DNA from: Hyalangium gracile
Lineage (GTDB): Bacteria > Myxococcota > Myxococcia > Myxococcales > Myxococcaceae
Direction: 5' to 3'
DNA length: 64,000 nucleotides
Assembly (NCBI RefSeq): GCF_020103725.1
Contig: NZ_JAHXBG010000026.1
Span: forward strand, 90,610 to 154,609
A model generated the notes under the pieces. It ran no database searches, was not told the origin of the DNA, and was given only the letters and a program-made list of their open reading frames with translations. The position numbers and the translations under genes are program-made. Below are positions 21,078 through 31,068 of this stretch, one piece after another; within the stretch, counting starts at the first letter, position 1, and each line of letters begins with the position of its first letter.

Positions 21078-23228
21078 ATGAGCCGCGTCATCTCGAGAAC
21101 CCGTGTCCTGGCACTGGCGCTCTCACTCGGAGTGCTGGGCGGGTGTGTGGGCTCGACCGCACCGGGGAAGCCTGGCGCCGCGGCGCTATGGACTCCCGCG
21201 AACAAGGACGGCTTCGGCACCGCGAAGAATGAGGCGAGCAAGGTCTGGTACACGCTCGGCTCCGGCGAGCTGACGGAGGTGTACTACCCGACGCTGGGCT
21301 CTCCGAGCGTGAGGGAGCTGCGCTTCATCGTCTCGGATGGACGGAGCTTCGCCGAGTCGGAGCTCGACGCCACCGAGCACCGAATCGAGCTCACGGACCC
21401 GCGCAGCCTCACCTACCGGCAGGTGAACACCGCGAGGTCCGGCAAGTACCGCCTCACCAAGACGTATGTGACGGACCCGGAGCGGAACACGCTGCTCATC
21501 GACGTCCGCTTCGAGTCCCTCTCGGGCGAGCCGTATGCCCTCTACGTGGTGTTCGATCCGTCCCTCGCCAACGAGGGGATGGACGACTCGGGGACGAGCG
21601 ATGACGGCGTGCTGCTCGCGCAGGATGGCTCGGCCGCCAGCGCCCTGCTCTCGCGCCCGGCCTTCGAGAAGACCTCCAGCGGCTACCTCGGCGCGAGCGA
21701 CGGCTGGACCGACCTGCGCGACGACTTCGTGATGAACTGGGACTATCGCTCGGCGCCCGATGGCAACGTGGTGCAGACGGGCCGGCTGCCGCTGAACGGG
21801 CTGGGCCATCGACAGAGCGCGACGCTGGCGCTCGGCTTCGGGCCGTCGGCCGATGAGGCGCGGGAGGCGGCGAAGGGCTCGCTCAGGGCCGGCTTCGAGC
21901 AGGTGGCGCGGAGCTACGCGCAGGGCTGGCACACCTGGCTGGGCTCGCTGCCTCCGGCTCCGGCGAGCACCGAGCTGTGGCGCACCACCTATGACGTCTC
22001 GCTCATGGTCCTGGCGGCCTCGGAGGACAAGACGTACCGCGGCGCTTTCATCGCCTCGCCGAGTATGCCGTGGGCGTGGGGGCTCGGGCTGGAGGCGCCC
22101 TCGGGTGCCTACCACCTCGTCTGGTCGAGGGACCTCTACCAGATCGCCACCGCGCTCCTGGCGGCGGGAGATAGGGCGTCGGCGGAGCGCGCGCTCGATC
22201 ACCTCTTCAACGTCCAGCAGCGGCCGGACGGCTCGTTCCCCCAGAACGCCACGGTGGAGGGCATCCCGCACTGGACCAACCTGCAACTCGACGAGGTGGC
22301 GCTGCCCATCGTCCTGGCGTGGCAGCTCGGCCGGGCGGATGCGCGCACGTACACGAACCATGTGAAGAAGGCGGCCGACTTCCTGGTGGCGAATGGCCCG
22401 GTGACACCCCAGGAGCGCTGGGAGAACCAGAGCGGCTACTCGCCAGGCACGCTGGCCGCCGAGATCGCCGGGCTCATCTGCGCCGCCGACCTGGCGCGCC
22501 GCAACGGCGACACCGCCTCCGCCGCGAGCTACGAGGCCACCGCGGATTCCTGGCAGCAGCAGGTGGAGGCCTGGACCGTCACGAGCAACGGGCCGCTGGC
22601 GCCACACCCGTACTACCTGCGGCTCACGAAGGACGGGAACCCCAACGCCGGGACGACGTACTCGCTGGGCGATGGGGGCCCGTCCGCCATGGACCAGCGC
22701 CGCGTGGTGGACCCGAGCTTCCTCGAGCTGGTGCGGCTGGGCGTGAAGCCGGCGGGCGCGCCCGTCATCACGCAGTCGCTGGCCGTCGTCGACACGCAGC
22801 TGCGCGTGGACACGCCGAACGGGCCTTTCTGGCGCCGGTACGACTTCGATGGCTACGGCGAGACGCGGGAGGGCGGCCCGTGGGAGATCAGCGAGCCGGA
22901 CACCGGGCGGACGCTCGGGCGGGCCTGGCCCATCTTCGCTGGAGAGCGCGGCGAGTACGCGCTGACGGTGGGACAGCCGGCGGCTGGCTACCTGGCGGCG
23001 ATGGCTCGCTCTGGCAATGACGGCTACATGATGCCGGAGCAGGTGTGGGATGGGCGCCCTCCGACCGGTCAGCCCGGCTTCGTGGCGGGGGAGGGGACGT
23101 TCTCGGCCACGCCCCTCGTGTGGAGCCACGCCCAGTTCGTCCGTCTGGCCTGGTCGCTTCAGGCGGGCTACCCCATCGAGCAGCCGAGCGTCGTCGCCTG
23201 CCGGTATACCGCTGTGTGCCGCAGGTGA
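21078..23228 (+). CDS. Glucoamylase, glycoside hydrolase family 15, lipoprotein
   Basis: 716 residues. AGGAGG lies seven bases before the ATG. The lipobox LGGC makes Cys23 the anchor, so the enzyme is probably surface-bound. Residues about 40-300 are the bacterial GH15 N-terminal beta-sandwich (VWYTLGSGELTEVYYPT). The (alpha/alpha)6 catalytic domain follows: YHLVWSRDLYQ, then WENQSGYSPGTLAAE with candidate acid Glu449, and GEGTFSATPLVWSHAQF with candidate base Glu672. It should release glucose from the non-reducing ends of maltodextrin or starch, or of dextran-type glucans. The released glucose could be used through GH31 and phosphoglucomutase encoded in the window. Confidence 0.95.
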   Translation: MSRVISRTRVLALALSLGVLGGCVGSTAPGKPGAAALWTPANKDGFGTAKNEASKVWYTLGSGELTEVYYPTLGSPSVRELRFIVSDGRSFAESELDATEHRIELTDPRSLTYRQVNTARSGKYRLTKTYVTDPERNTLLIDVRFESLSGEPYALYVVFDPSLANEGMDDSGTSDDGVLLAQDGSAASALLSRPAFEKTSSGYLGASDGWTDLRDDFVMNWDYRSAPDGNVVQTGRLPLNGLGHRQSATLALGFGPSADEAREAAKGSLRAGFEQVARSYAQGWHTWLGSLPPAPASTELWRTTYDVSLMVLAASEDKTYRGAFIASPSMPWAWGLGLEAPSGAYHLVWSRDLYQIATALLAAGDRASAERALDHLFNVQQRPDGSFPQNATVEGIPHWTNLQLDEVALPIVLAWQLGRADARTYTNHVKKAADFLVANGPVTPQERWENQSGYSPGTLAAEIAGLICAADLARRNGDTASAASYEATADSWQQQVEAWTVTSNGPLAPHPYYLRLTKDGNPNAGTTYSLGDGGPSAMDQRRVVDPSFLELVRLGVKPAGAPVITQSLAVVDTQLRVDTPNGPFWRRYDFDGYGETREGGPWEISEPDTGRTLGRAWPIFAGERGEYALTVGQPAAGYLAAMARSGNDGYMMPEQVWDGRPPTGQPGFVAGEGTFSATPLVWSHAQFVRLAWSLQAGYPIEQPSVVACRYTAVCRR

Positions 23229-23377
23229 CCGACGGACTCCCCTGTATGCCGTGAGCGAAACATTCCGGGGCATTGAAACATCGGCCGCTGGAACTCACTG
23301 CCTGGGAGGGGCTCGGGCCCGCTATGCTGTGTCACGGGATCGTCGGGGATCTCGGAGCACAGTTCAAAGGGAGAGCC

Positions 23378-23836
23378 ATGAGCTCCGCGCACTACACCGT
23401 GAAGAACGACACCGCGGAGCGGACCCTGTACCTCCGCATGGAGGGGTTCTTCGAAGAGGCCGAGATGAAGGACTTCGTCCGGCTCTTCCTCGAGGCCTCC
23501 GCCTCCTACAAGGGCCAGCCCCACCTGGTGCTGGCGGACATGCAGGGGCTGCAGATCTCCAGCCTGGATGTGGCGAAGCTGCTGGGAGACGCCATCGGCC
23601 AGGCTCGACAGCAGGGCGTGTCGTGCTGTGCCCACCTGACGTCGTCCACGGTGGTGAAGATGCAGATGACGCGGCTGGCGCGCGAGCACTCGCAGGGAGA
23701 CGACGTGACGGTGAACGTCGGCTCGCTCGAGGAGGCGAACAAGGTGCTCGCCGAGGCGCGGCTGTGGATGGGGCTCGACTCCAAGTCCGCTCCGGGCGCC
23801 GCGGGCTCGGAGGGCCCCAAGCCTTCGCTGCCGTGA
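23378..23836 (+). CDS. STAS-like hypothetical protein
   Basis: 152 residues, soluble. The start is ATG 23378 with AAAGGGAGA upstream. Alternating strand and helix (TLYLRMEGFFEEAEMKDFV, HLVLADMQGLQISS, VSCCAHLTSS) fits a STAS/SpoIIAA-like or MglA-accessory-like fold, and the AD-QG-SS turn sits where anti-anti-sigma factors carry their phosphorylated Ser. No kinase partner is adjacent. The family is uncertain. Confidence 0.75.
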   Translation: MSSAHYTVKNDTAERTLYLRMEGFFEEAEMKDFVRLFLEASASYKGQPHLVLADMQGLQISSLDVAKLLGDAIGQARQQGVSCCAHLTSSTVVKMQMTRLAREHSQGDDVTVNVGSLEEANKVLAEARLWMGLDSKSAPGAAGSEGPKPSLP

Positions 23837-23931
23837 CCCGCGAGCTCCCTGGCCGGAGCAGGGGGGAGGTCACGGAGCTGTTACTTCCCGAATAGACTGC
23901 GCTCCACACCTGCATCCGTAGGAGCACAGCC

Positions 23932-24528
23932 ATGTCGGAAGCGCCGTCGGGACCCCATCGGAGCCGTTCCACCCTGAAATCCCTGAGGCTGCCGTTGTTG
24001 GGCATCCTGGGCGCGCTGAGCATGGGCAGCGGAGGCGGCAATCCCGGATGTGACTCGCCGCCTTCGTGTGGTGGGAGCGATGTGGCCGAGCCCCTGCCGT
24101 ACGTGGAGCCCGTCTGCGACGCGTCATGCGACGCCCTGGTGGGCCAGTATCGGTTCACCTTCCAGGACACCAGCTCTGTCGGCGAGGGCTGCAACGAGGT
24201 GGGGCTGGTGCTGCCGCAGGAGTTCGTCATCTCCCGCAAGGGAGACGTGCTCGCCACCCAGGTGCAGGGGCTGGCACTCAGCGGCCCGTACCACAAGGCT
24301 CCCACCCACGATGTCTCCCTGGGAGGAGAGGGCACGGTGGTGCTGGCGGGTGGGAAGAGCCATCCGATCAACATCGTCATCGACGGTACGTTCGCGAAGG
24401 TTCCCGCGACTCCGCAGGAGCCGGCGACCATCACCGGGCGCTACTACGCCTTCCGCGTCGGCAACTCCGCGGAGCCGGCAGGCACACCTGCGTGCTCCAT
24501 CTATCGGACCTTCAGCGCGAGTCGGTGA
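23932..24528 (+). CDS. Small exported protein, unknown family
   Basis: 198 residues, with TAGGAG upstream of ATG 23932. An Arg/Ser-rich start and a hydrophobic stretch (LPLLGILGALSMGSGGG) look like a signal peptide. The mature part has cysteines at CDSPPSC, CDASCD, GC and AC that could form disulfides, and beta-strand-like sequence (TGRYYAFRVG). It converges with the cytochrome/propeller lipoprotein gene 84 bases away. No function can be assigned. Confidence 0.72.
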   Translation: MSEAPSGPHRSRSTLKSLRLPLLGILGALSMGSGGGNPGCDSPPSCGGSDVAEPLPYVEPVCDASCDALVGQYRFTFQDTSSVGEGCNEVGLVLPQEFVISRKGDVLATQVQGLALSGPYHKAPTHDVSLGGEGTVVLAGGKSHPINIVIDGTFAKVPATPQEPATITGRYYAFRVGNSAEPAGTPACSIYRTFSASR

Positions 24529-24612
24529 GCAGCTGAAGGCACGTCACTTCGGGGCCGAGCCTCCGGAAGGCTCGGTCTCGAAGGCGGTGGTGTCGTCGCG
24601 GAGTCCGCTGCA

Positions 24613-27381
24613 CTACAGCGGGACGATGACGAACCGCACCCCGGGTATGTCGATGCCCGGCCCGCCCATTCGCAGGGTCCCCTCCACGCGCAGGATGTCC
24701 TGAGTGCTCGCGTCCACCTGCGTGACGCTGCCCGTCACCTGCATGGCGTCAGCAACGCCCGTGGGCGAGATGGGCAGCGCGAAGGGCTGCATCCGCAGCG
24801 TGTCCCCGTCCACGCGTGCCCACACCTCCTGGCGCTGCTGGGTACCGAAGAGCTGCGGCAGGATGCGTAGGCTGAGTCCACCCGGCCGTGGCGCGTCGAG
24901 GGACTCGAGCAGGAAGTCCACGGGCGTCGGTCCCGTCCGACCCGGCACCTGGACGGTCATCTTCATCATCCTCGGCCACTTGCCCGCGGCGGGTCGGGCC
25001 ACGGTGAAGGTGGTGGAGCGCTCACCCCACAGCTCCCCGCCCGAGAGGAACGGCAGGCCCGGCAGCGCGCGGAAGGTGTAGCTCGCGCCCGGAGTGAGGG
25101 GCGTGGCCGGGGTGAACTCGATGCGGCCGCCCTGGAGTGCCACCTGGCCCGGGACGCGCTGGCCCTGCGCATCCTCCAGCACCACGAACTCCGAGGCGAG
25201 CTGGGCGGCGGACTTCTCTGGCCGGGTCTCATCCACCGGATCCGCGAACGCCACCGTGGGGCGAACGTCCGGATACACCCCTTGGTTGCTGTCGATGTCC
25301 GGCCAGAGCCCGAGGGGCGCCGCTCCCTTGGGGGTCAGCTCACGCAGGAACGAGATGAGATCGCCGCGCTCCTTGGAGCTGAGCGACACCTGGACGAAGC
25401 CGAGCGCCACGTCCACCGCGGCCTCCAGCGAGCGTGACTGGCCCTTCACGAAGTAGATGCCGTGGCGGTACACGCCGAAGAGCGAGGGGACATCCGCCGG
25501 CTCGCCCGACTTGCCCACCGGGAGGTACGCGCGGCTGGTGTAGAGCGGCGGCGCGTGGCAGCTGGCGCAGGTGGCCTTGCCCTCGAAGAGCGCCTTCCCG
25601 CGCAGCCCTGCCTCCGTGTAGCTGCCGTCGAGCCGGGTATGGCCCGTGGCCCTCGGCGCGCCGAGCAGCGAGTCCAGGAAGGCCTTCAGCCCCAGGGCCT
25701 CCTGGGCCGTCGCCGGGCGTGCCACGATGGAGGACGGGCCCTGATAGCCGAAGTTCTCCGCGTTGGAGACGTAGGCGCCCCACTCCAGCGGTGTCGTGGC
25801 GGCCAGGAGCTGTAGCGGCCGGACGTTGTGCCAGATGGCCGGGCCGAAGCGCCAGATCATCCCGTTGTTCTGCGTCTCGACGTGACAGCTCGAGCAGGCG
25901 TGGTTCTGGGCGAAGTTGCCACCAGGGCGGGTGAAGACGCGCTCGCCGAGCGCCACCTCCGTCGGACGCGGATCCTCGGTGAGCTTCACCGTGGCACGCA
26001 CCTGCGCGTCCGCGCCCAGCACCCAGGCCTCGAAGCTCTGGAAGCAGTGCACGGCCACCGTGCCCTGCGCATCCAGCGCGACGAGCTGCCGTGCACCCTG
26101 GCCCACGGACATGCGGGCCTTCTCGGTGAGCGTGGCCCGGTCGAGCGCGACCACCATGTCCGAGGACTCGGAGGCCACCCACACGGTGTCACCCACCACG
26201 AGCACGCCCGCCGGATTGACGACCGGGCCCGCCGAGCGCGCCTGGCGCCAGAGGTCCACGCGCCGCAGCACCTGGCCGTAGCCGGGGCGGGCCGGGTCCG
26301 CGCCCACCACCACCACCTCGTGGACGAAGGGCTTCGCGGTGGGCTCCGACTGGGAGGGCTCGGGATCGCCGTCCGTGGCGGCGATGAACAGCTCGGCGCC
26401 GTCCTCGGAGAGCGCCAGGGCGCGCAGGTCCGCCGAGACGCCCTGGACACGGGTGGCCACCTGCAGCGTCTCGGTGTCGACGATGTGAATGTCCAGATCG
26501 TCCGCCGCCGTGTACGTGCCGCGCGTGTCCTTCACCCGGTTGCCCGAGCGGTACGAGGCCACGAAGAGCCGCTTGCCGTCCGGAGAGAGCACGAGCGCAC
26601 GCGGATCGAAGCCCACCTCCACCCGGGCCACCACCTCGCGCCGCTCCAGGTCCACCACGGCGACCTGCCGCTGGGTGGCCAGCGAGACGTAGAGGCGGCC
26701 GGCATCCGGCGAGAGCGCCAGGCCCGAGGGCTCGTCTCCCACCCAGAGCGCGTCCTCCAGCACGCCGCGCTCGCGGTGGATGAAGCCCACGGTGTCACCG
26801 CCACGCTGGGCCACGAGGACGTAGGGCAGGGGCGCTCGCCAGGCCAAGGCCGAGGGCCACGCGCCGACGGTCACCTCGCCCTGCTTGCTCCAGGCTCCGT
26901 TCACCTGGGACACGCGAGACACCGTGTACGAAGCCCCGTTCGCGGTCCACAGCTCGTCGCCCACCCGGGCCGCGCCGTACAGCGGAGTCAGGTAGTGGTT
27001 GCGGAAGCGCTCCGCCGGGGAGCGGGCGATGACGCGGAGCGAGAGCCTGGAGTTCTCCAGCCCACCGAGGCGGAAGGTGTAGTCGCCCGGCACGTCGGGC
27101 GTGAAGCGCGGCTGAGGACTGCCATGGTTGTGGACGGTGTTGACGCTGCCTTCGGGAGCCGAGACGACCTGCCACTCCAGCGTGGCGGCGCACTCCTGCT
27201 TCTGGAGGACGGAGGGGAGATAGAACGTCTCTCCCAGGACATGGGCGCGAGGGTTCTGCAGCGGGAGGGGAGCCTCGGCGCAGACAGGCTCGGGCTTTTG
27301 GGGCTTGTCCTCATCACAAGCACCCAGGCTCAGCACGAGAGCCGCGGCGGCACAGGAGGTCAGCAGGAGAGGGGCTTTCAT
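24613..27381 (-). CDS. Beta-propeller and di-haem cytochrome lipoprotein
   Basis: 922 residues from ATG 27381 (the frame is open further upstream). Lipobox LGAC gives Cys22, followed by Asp-Glu-Asp. Residues about 110-470 are a YVTN-type propeller (GLALSPDAGRLYVSLATQRQV, ALVLSPDGKRLFVASY). Residues about 480-720 resemble a cytochrome c peroxidase/MauG-type region with two c-haem sites, CSSCH at 496-500 and CASCH at 605-609. A C-terminal Ig-like domain (about 760-830, GASYTFRALP) and a final beta domain complete it. It is likely a periplasmic or surface electron-transfer or oxidase protein. The substrate is unknown. Partner genes are not evident. Confidence 0.9.
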   Translation of the reverse strand: MKAPLLLTSCAAAALVLSLGACDEDKPQKPEPVCAEAPLPLQNPRAHVLGETFYLPSVLQKQECAATLEWQVVSAPEGSVNTVHNHGSPQPRFTPDVPGDYTFRLGGLENSRLSLRVIARSPAERFRNHYLTPLYGAARVGDELWTANGASYTVSRVSQVNGAWSKQGEVTVGAWPSALAWRAPLPYVLVAQRGGDTVGFIHRERGVLEDALWVGDEPSGLALSPDAGRLYVSLATQRQVAVVDLERREVVARVEVGFDPRALVLSPDGKRLFVASYRSGNRVKDTRGTYTAADDLDIHIVDTETLQVATRVQGVSADLRALALSEDGAELFIAATDGDPEPSQSEPTAKPFVHEVVVVGADPARPGYGQVLRRVDLWRQARSAGPVVNPAGVLVVGDTVWVASESSDMVVALDRATLTEKARMSVGQGARQLVALDAQGTVAVHCFQSFEAWVLGADAQVRATVKLTEDPRPTEVALGERVFTRPGGNFAQNHACSSCHVETQNNGMIWRFGPAIWHNVRPLQLLAATTPLEWGAYVSNAENFGYQGPSSIVARPATAQEALGLKAFLDSLLGAPRATGHTRLDGSYTEAGLRGKALFEGKATCASCHAPPLYTSRAYLPVGKSGEPADVPSLFGVYRHGIYFVKGQSRSLEAAVDVALGFVQVSLSSKERGDLISFLRELTPKGAAPLGLWPDIDSNQGVYPDVRPTVAFADPVDETRPEKSAAQLASEFVVLEDAQGQRVPGQVALQGGRIEFTPATPLTPGASYTFRALPGLPFLSGGELWGERSTTFTVARPAAGKWPRMMKMTVQVPGRTGPTPVDFLLESLDAPRPGGLSLRILPQLFGTQQRQEVWARVDGDTLRMQPFALPISPTGVADAMQVTGSVTQVDASTQDILRVEGTLRMGGPGIDIPGVRFVIVPL

Positions 27382-27477
27382 TTCGCACCCATAAGGGGCG
27401 GCCCCTGCCCCCGCAATCAATCCCGCCGGGTACGTTGGACCAGTCAACGGCAGCTATGCTCACGGCGTGAGGCACTC

Positions 27478-27896
27478 GTGCGTGTGCGGTCGGAGCGCGA
27501 GGCCGAGGCACGCGAGGCCCACGAGCCGCCGCCGCGCTGGAGTTCGCCGAGCGCGCGCTCGAGCTCAACCCCCAATCCGGTCATGCGTGGTCAGCCAAGG
27601 ACAATGCGCTCAACAACCCGAGGCGCTACGGCGAGGCGATGCCTTGCTACGAGAAGGCGATCGAGGCCGAGCCCGGCTACTGGCACCCCTACTACTGCAA
27701 GGCCTGCACACTGGTGCGCACTGGAGGGAAGCGGCGGCAGAGCTACGAGCTGATCCGCAAGGTCCTCTCCCGCACCGAGGCGGACTTTGCCGCACTGCGT
27801 AGCGACCCGGCCTTCCAGGCGCTGTTCGACCCGTCCCGGCCGTCCCCGGCTGGCCAGCCGTCGAAGCGCAAGGCGGGGCGTCGTCGCAAGCGATGA
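27478..27896 (+). pseudogene. Frameshifted TPR protein remnant
   Basis: In one frame from about 27528 the sequence reads AAALEFAERALELNPQSG and then EAMPCYEKAIEAEPGYWHP, two consecutive TPR motifs, and ends with a basic tail at 27896. That frame has no ATG, GTG or TTG before the ATG at 27639, which lies inside the second repeat. A different frame upstream (GTG 27478) reads VRVRSEREAEAREAHE, a plausible start that joins if one base is gained or lost near 27520-27535, a GCC-rich run. Either the gene is broken, or there is a sequence error, or only the 85-residue ATG 27639 product is made. Confidence 0.6.
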
Positions 27897-27951
27897 AGGT
27901 GCGAGCATCGGCTACGCTCCCGACCAAGACTTCCGCCGAGGAGACGCGCAG

Positions 27952-29631
27952 ATGGAGAAGGTGTGGCTGAAGCATTACCCCGAGGGTGTGCCGAGCGAGA
28001 TCGATCCCCGTCAATACCGGTCCCTGGTGCACCTGCTGGAGGAAGCGTTCCAGAAGTACTCCTCACGCCGTGCCTTCGTCTGCATGGACAAGGCGCTGAC
28101 CTATGGCGAGCTGGACCAGCTGTCGCGCCAGCTCGGGGCCTGGCTGCAGTCTCGCGGGATGGCGCCGCAGTCCCGGGTCGCCCTCATGATGCCCAACGTC
28201 CTGCAGTACCCCGTGGCGCTGGCCGCGGTGCTGCGCGCGGGCTACGTCGTGGTCAACGTCAACCCGCTGTACACCCCGCGCGAGCTCGAGCACCAGCTCA
28301 AGGACAGCGGCGCCGAGGCCATCATCATCCTCGAGAACTTCGCCTCCACCCTGCAGAAGGTGTTGGACAAGACGCCGGTCCGCCACGTGGTGGTGGCCAG
28401 CATGGGAGATCTGCTGGGAGGCCTGAAGGGCACGATCGTCAACTTCGTCGTGCGCAGCGTGAAGAAGCTGGTCCCCGAGTGGTCGCTGCCCGGCAGCATC
28501 CCCTTCAAGAAGGCCCTGTCGGAGGGCAAGGGAATGACCCTCAAGCCGGTGGAGCTGAAGGCCGACGACGTCGCCTTCCTCCAGTACACCGGCGGCACCA
28601 CGGGCGTGTCCAAGGGAGCCACGCTGCTGCACCGCAACGTGGTGGCCAACGTGCTCCAGTCCGAGGCGTGGATGCAGCCCGCGCTGCGCAAGGGGCCCGC
28701 CATCGAGCAGGTCATCCACGTCACCGCGCTGCCGCTGTACCACATCTTCGCGCTCACGGTGTGCTGCCTGCTGGTCATGCGCAGCGGCGGCATGGCCCTG
28801 CTGATCCCCAATGCGCGAGACATCGGCGGCCTCATCAAGGATCTGCGCAAGTGGAAGTTCCACATGTTCCCGGCCGTCAACACGCTCTACAACGCGCTGC
28901 TCAACCACCCGGAGTTCGACACGGTGGACTTCTCCAGCCTGCGCGTGGCCAACGGCGGCGGCATGGCCGTGCAGGAGGCGGTCGCCCGTAGGTGGCTGGA
29001 GCGCACGAAGTGCCCCATCGTCGAGGGCTACGGCCTCTCCGAGACTTCGCCGAGCGTGTCCTGCAACCCGACCGACACCGACAAGTTCACCGGCACCATC
29101 GGCCTGCCGCTGCCGTCCACCGAGATCGAGCTGCGCGACGATGAGGGCAAGCCCGTGCCGCTCGGCCAGCCCGGGGAGATCTGCATCCGCGGCCCGCAGG
29201 TGATGGCCGGCTACTGGAAGCAGCCGGAGGAGACCGCCCGGGTGATGTACCCGGACGGCTTCCTGAAGACGGGCGACGTCGGCGTGATGGACGAGCGCGG
29301 CCACACGAAGATCGTCGACCGCAAGAAGGACATGATCCTGGTCTCCGGCTTCAACGTCTTCCCGAACGAGGTGGAGGGCGTGGTCATCGCGTGCCCGGGC
29401 GTGCTGGAGGTGGCCGCCATCGGCGTGCCGGACGAGCACTCTGGCGAGGTGGTCAAGCTGTTCATCGTCAAGCGCGACCCGTCCCTCACCGAGGAGGCCG
29501 TGCGCGAGTTCTGCAAGGAGCGGCTGACCGGCTACAAGCGCCCCAAGTACATCGAGTTCCGCACCGAGCTGCCGAAGACCAACGTGGGGAAGATCCTGCG
29601 CCGCGAGCTGCGCGAGAAGAAGACGGCGTGA
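27952..29631 (+). CDS. fadD: Long-chain fatty-acid--CoA ligase
   Basis: 559 residues, close to E. coli FadD (561). GAGGAGA lies 8 bases before ATG 27952. ANL-superfamily motifs are all present: the P-loop YTGGTTGVSKGA at residues 212-223, EGYGLSETSP, GEICIRGPQVMAGYW, the hinge region FLKTGDVGVMDERG and IVDRKKDMILVSGFNV, and the C-terminal catalytic lysine in NVGKILRRELRE. It activates long-chain fatty acids with ATP and CoA at the inner membrane for beta-oxidation or lipid synthesis. The following DUF418 gene is 93 bases away on the same strand. Confidence 0.95.
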   Translation: MEKVWLKHYPEGVPSEIDPRQYRSLVHLLEEAFQKYSSRRAFVCMDKALTYGELDQLSRQLGAWLQSRGMAPQSRVALMMPNVLQYPVALAAVLRAGYVVVNVNPLYTPRELEHQLKDSGAEAIIILENFASTLQKVLDKTPVRHVVVASMGDLLGGLKGTIVNFVVRSVKKLVPEWSLPGSIPFKKALSEGKGMTLKPVELKADDVAFLQYTGGTTGVSKGATLLHRNVVANVLQSEAWMQPALRKGPAIEQVIHVTALPLYHIFALTVCCLLVMRSGGMALLIPNARDIGGLIKDLRKWKFHMFPAVNTLYNALLNHPEFDTVDFSSLRVANGGGMAVQEAVARRWLERTKCPIVEGYGLSETSPSVSCNPTDTDKFTGTIGLPLPSTEIELRDDEGKPVPLGQPGEICIRGPQVMAGYWKQPEETARVMYPDGFLKTGDVGVMDERGHTKIVDRKKDMILVSGFNVFPNEVEGVVIACPGVLEVAAIGVPDEHSGEVVKLFIVKRDPSLTEEAVREFCKERLTGYKRPKYIEFRTELPKTNVGKILRRELREKKTA

Positions 29632-29724
29632 CGCGGCTCGGGCCGTCCCAGAAGCGGGCTCGTCCGTCCCATGCCCGTACACCCGAGCCCTCGGGGCCCG
29701 GGGAGGGGATGCGCGTGGCCGAGC

Positions 29725-31068
29725 ATGGATCTTGCTGCCTCGCCTGGTGACATGCTCCCTCCCACTCCCGCCCCAGCCGCCAGCGCGAGCGCCCGCCCCG
29801 TCGACGAGGGCGAGCGACTGGTGCTCCTCGACACGCTGCGCGGCTTCGCGCTGTGCGGCGTCTTCATGGCCAATGTCTATCTGTGGTTCAGCGGGCGCAT
29901 GTTCATGTCGCGCGCCCAGAGCGAGGAGGCCTTCAAGGACCCGACCTGGCTGGACATCGCCGTCAACCACGCCTTCTTCCCGCTGATCGCCGGCCGGTTC
30001 ATCACCATCTTCTCCTTCCTGTTCGGGCTGGGCTTCGCGGTGCAGCTCATGCGCGCCGAGGGCCGGGGCACCTCCGTCGTCCCTGTCTACACGCGACGGC
30101 TGGGGGTGATGCTGGGCCTGGGCCTCGCGCACCTCTTCCTCCTCTTCCAGGGCGACATCGTCAGCACGTACGCCCTGCTGGGCTTCACGCTGCTGCTGTT
30201 CTACAAGCGCTCGGATCGCACCCTCCTCCTCTGGGCCGCCGCGCTCATCTTCCTCGGGCCCCAGCTCTGGAACCTGGGCTTGAAGCTTCCCCAGCTGCTC
30301 GGCTCTCAGGGAGCCGAGGAGGCCGCGAAGGCCGCCGGCGAGCGCGCCGCGAGCCTCAAGGCCCAGGTGCTGGAGGCGTTCTCGCGTGGCTCCTGGCTCG
30401 ACACGGTGCGCTCGGGTGCGGCGTACTACTTCGGGGACCTGGGCCGGATGCTCAGCACCTTCCTGCCCGTCATCGTCGGCCGCTTCCTGCTGGGCCTGTG
30501 GGCGGGACGGCGCCGCCTCTTCCACGACGCACCCCAGCACCTGCCCTTCTTCCGCCGGCTGCTGGTGTGGAGCCTGGTCACGGGCCTGCTCGCCAGCGGG
30601 GTGGGCCTGCTCTTCGGACAGCTCTTCTCCCGGAAGATCCTCAACCCCCAGGAGCTCCCGTGGCTGCCCTACGCCCTGGGCCCGGTGCGCCACCTCGCGG
30701 AGCTGGGGATGGCGTCGACCTACGTCTCGGGCCTCACGCTGCTGTTCCAGCGAGATGCGTGGCGGCGGCTGCTGGCGGTGCTCGCTCCCCTGGGCCGCAT
30801 GGCGCTGACGAACTACCTCATGCAGTCGGTGCTGGGCGTGCTCCTCTTCTATGGATATGGGCTGGGGCTCATGGGCAAGCCGGGCTCGGCGGCGCAATTG
30901 GGGATCGCGCTGGGGCTCCTGGCCCTGCAGACCCTCTTCAGCCACCTGTGGTTCGCGCGCTTCCGCACTGGCCCCGTGGAGTGGGTGACGCGCTCGCTCA
31001 CGTACGGCAAGGCGCAGCCCCTGCGGCGCCCCTCCGTCCCCGATGAGCAGGCGATGGTGAAGGTCTGA
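29725..31068 (+). CDS. DUF418 family membrane protein
   Basis: 447 residues from ATG 29725. Alternatives are 29671 and 29752, and none has a strong ribosome site. The N-terminal signature LLDTLRGFALCGVFMANVYLW and the C-terminal APLGRMALTNYLMQS/VLGVLLFYG are those of DUF418/YeiB-type proteins, with about ten membrane helices. They resemble acyltransferase-like permeases. The role is unknown. It lies downstream of fadD. Confidence 0.9.
   Translation: MDLAASPGDMLPPTPAPAASASARPVDEGERLVLLDTLRGFALCGVFMANVYLWFSGRMFMSRAQSEEAFKDPTWLDIAVNHAFFPLIAGRFITIFSFLFGLGFAVQLMRAEGRGTSVVPVYTRRLGVMLGLGLAHLFLLFQGDIVSTYALLGFTLLLFYKRSDRTLLLWAAALIFLGPQLWNLGLKLPQLLGSQGAEEAAKAAGERAASLKAQVLEAFSRGSWLDTVRSGAAYYFGDLGRMLSTFLPVIVGRFLLGLWAGRRRLFHDAPQHLPFFRRLLVWSLVTGLLASGVGLLFGQLFSRKILNPQELPWLPYALGPVRHLAELGMASTYVSGLTLLFQRDAWRRLLAVLAPLGRMALTNYLMQSVLGVLLFYGYGLGLMGKPGSAAQLGIALGLLALQTLFSHLWFARFRTGPVEWVTRSLTYGKAQPLRRPSVPDEQAMVKV

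Noticed and set aside
28063..30945. 960-codon minus-strand open frame opposite fadD and DUF418
   Set aside because: His/Arg/Gln-rich reverse shadow of two well-supported genes.
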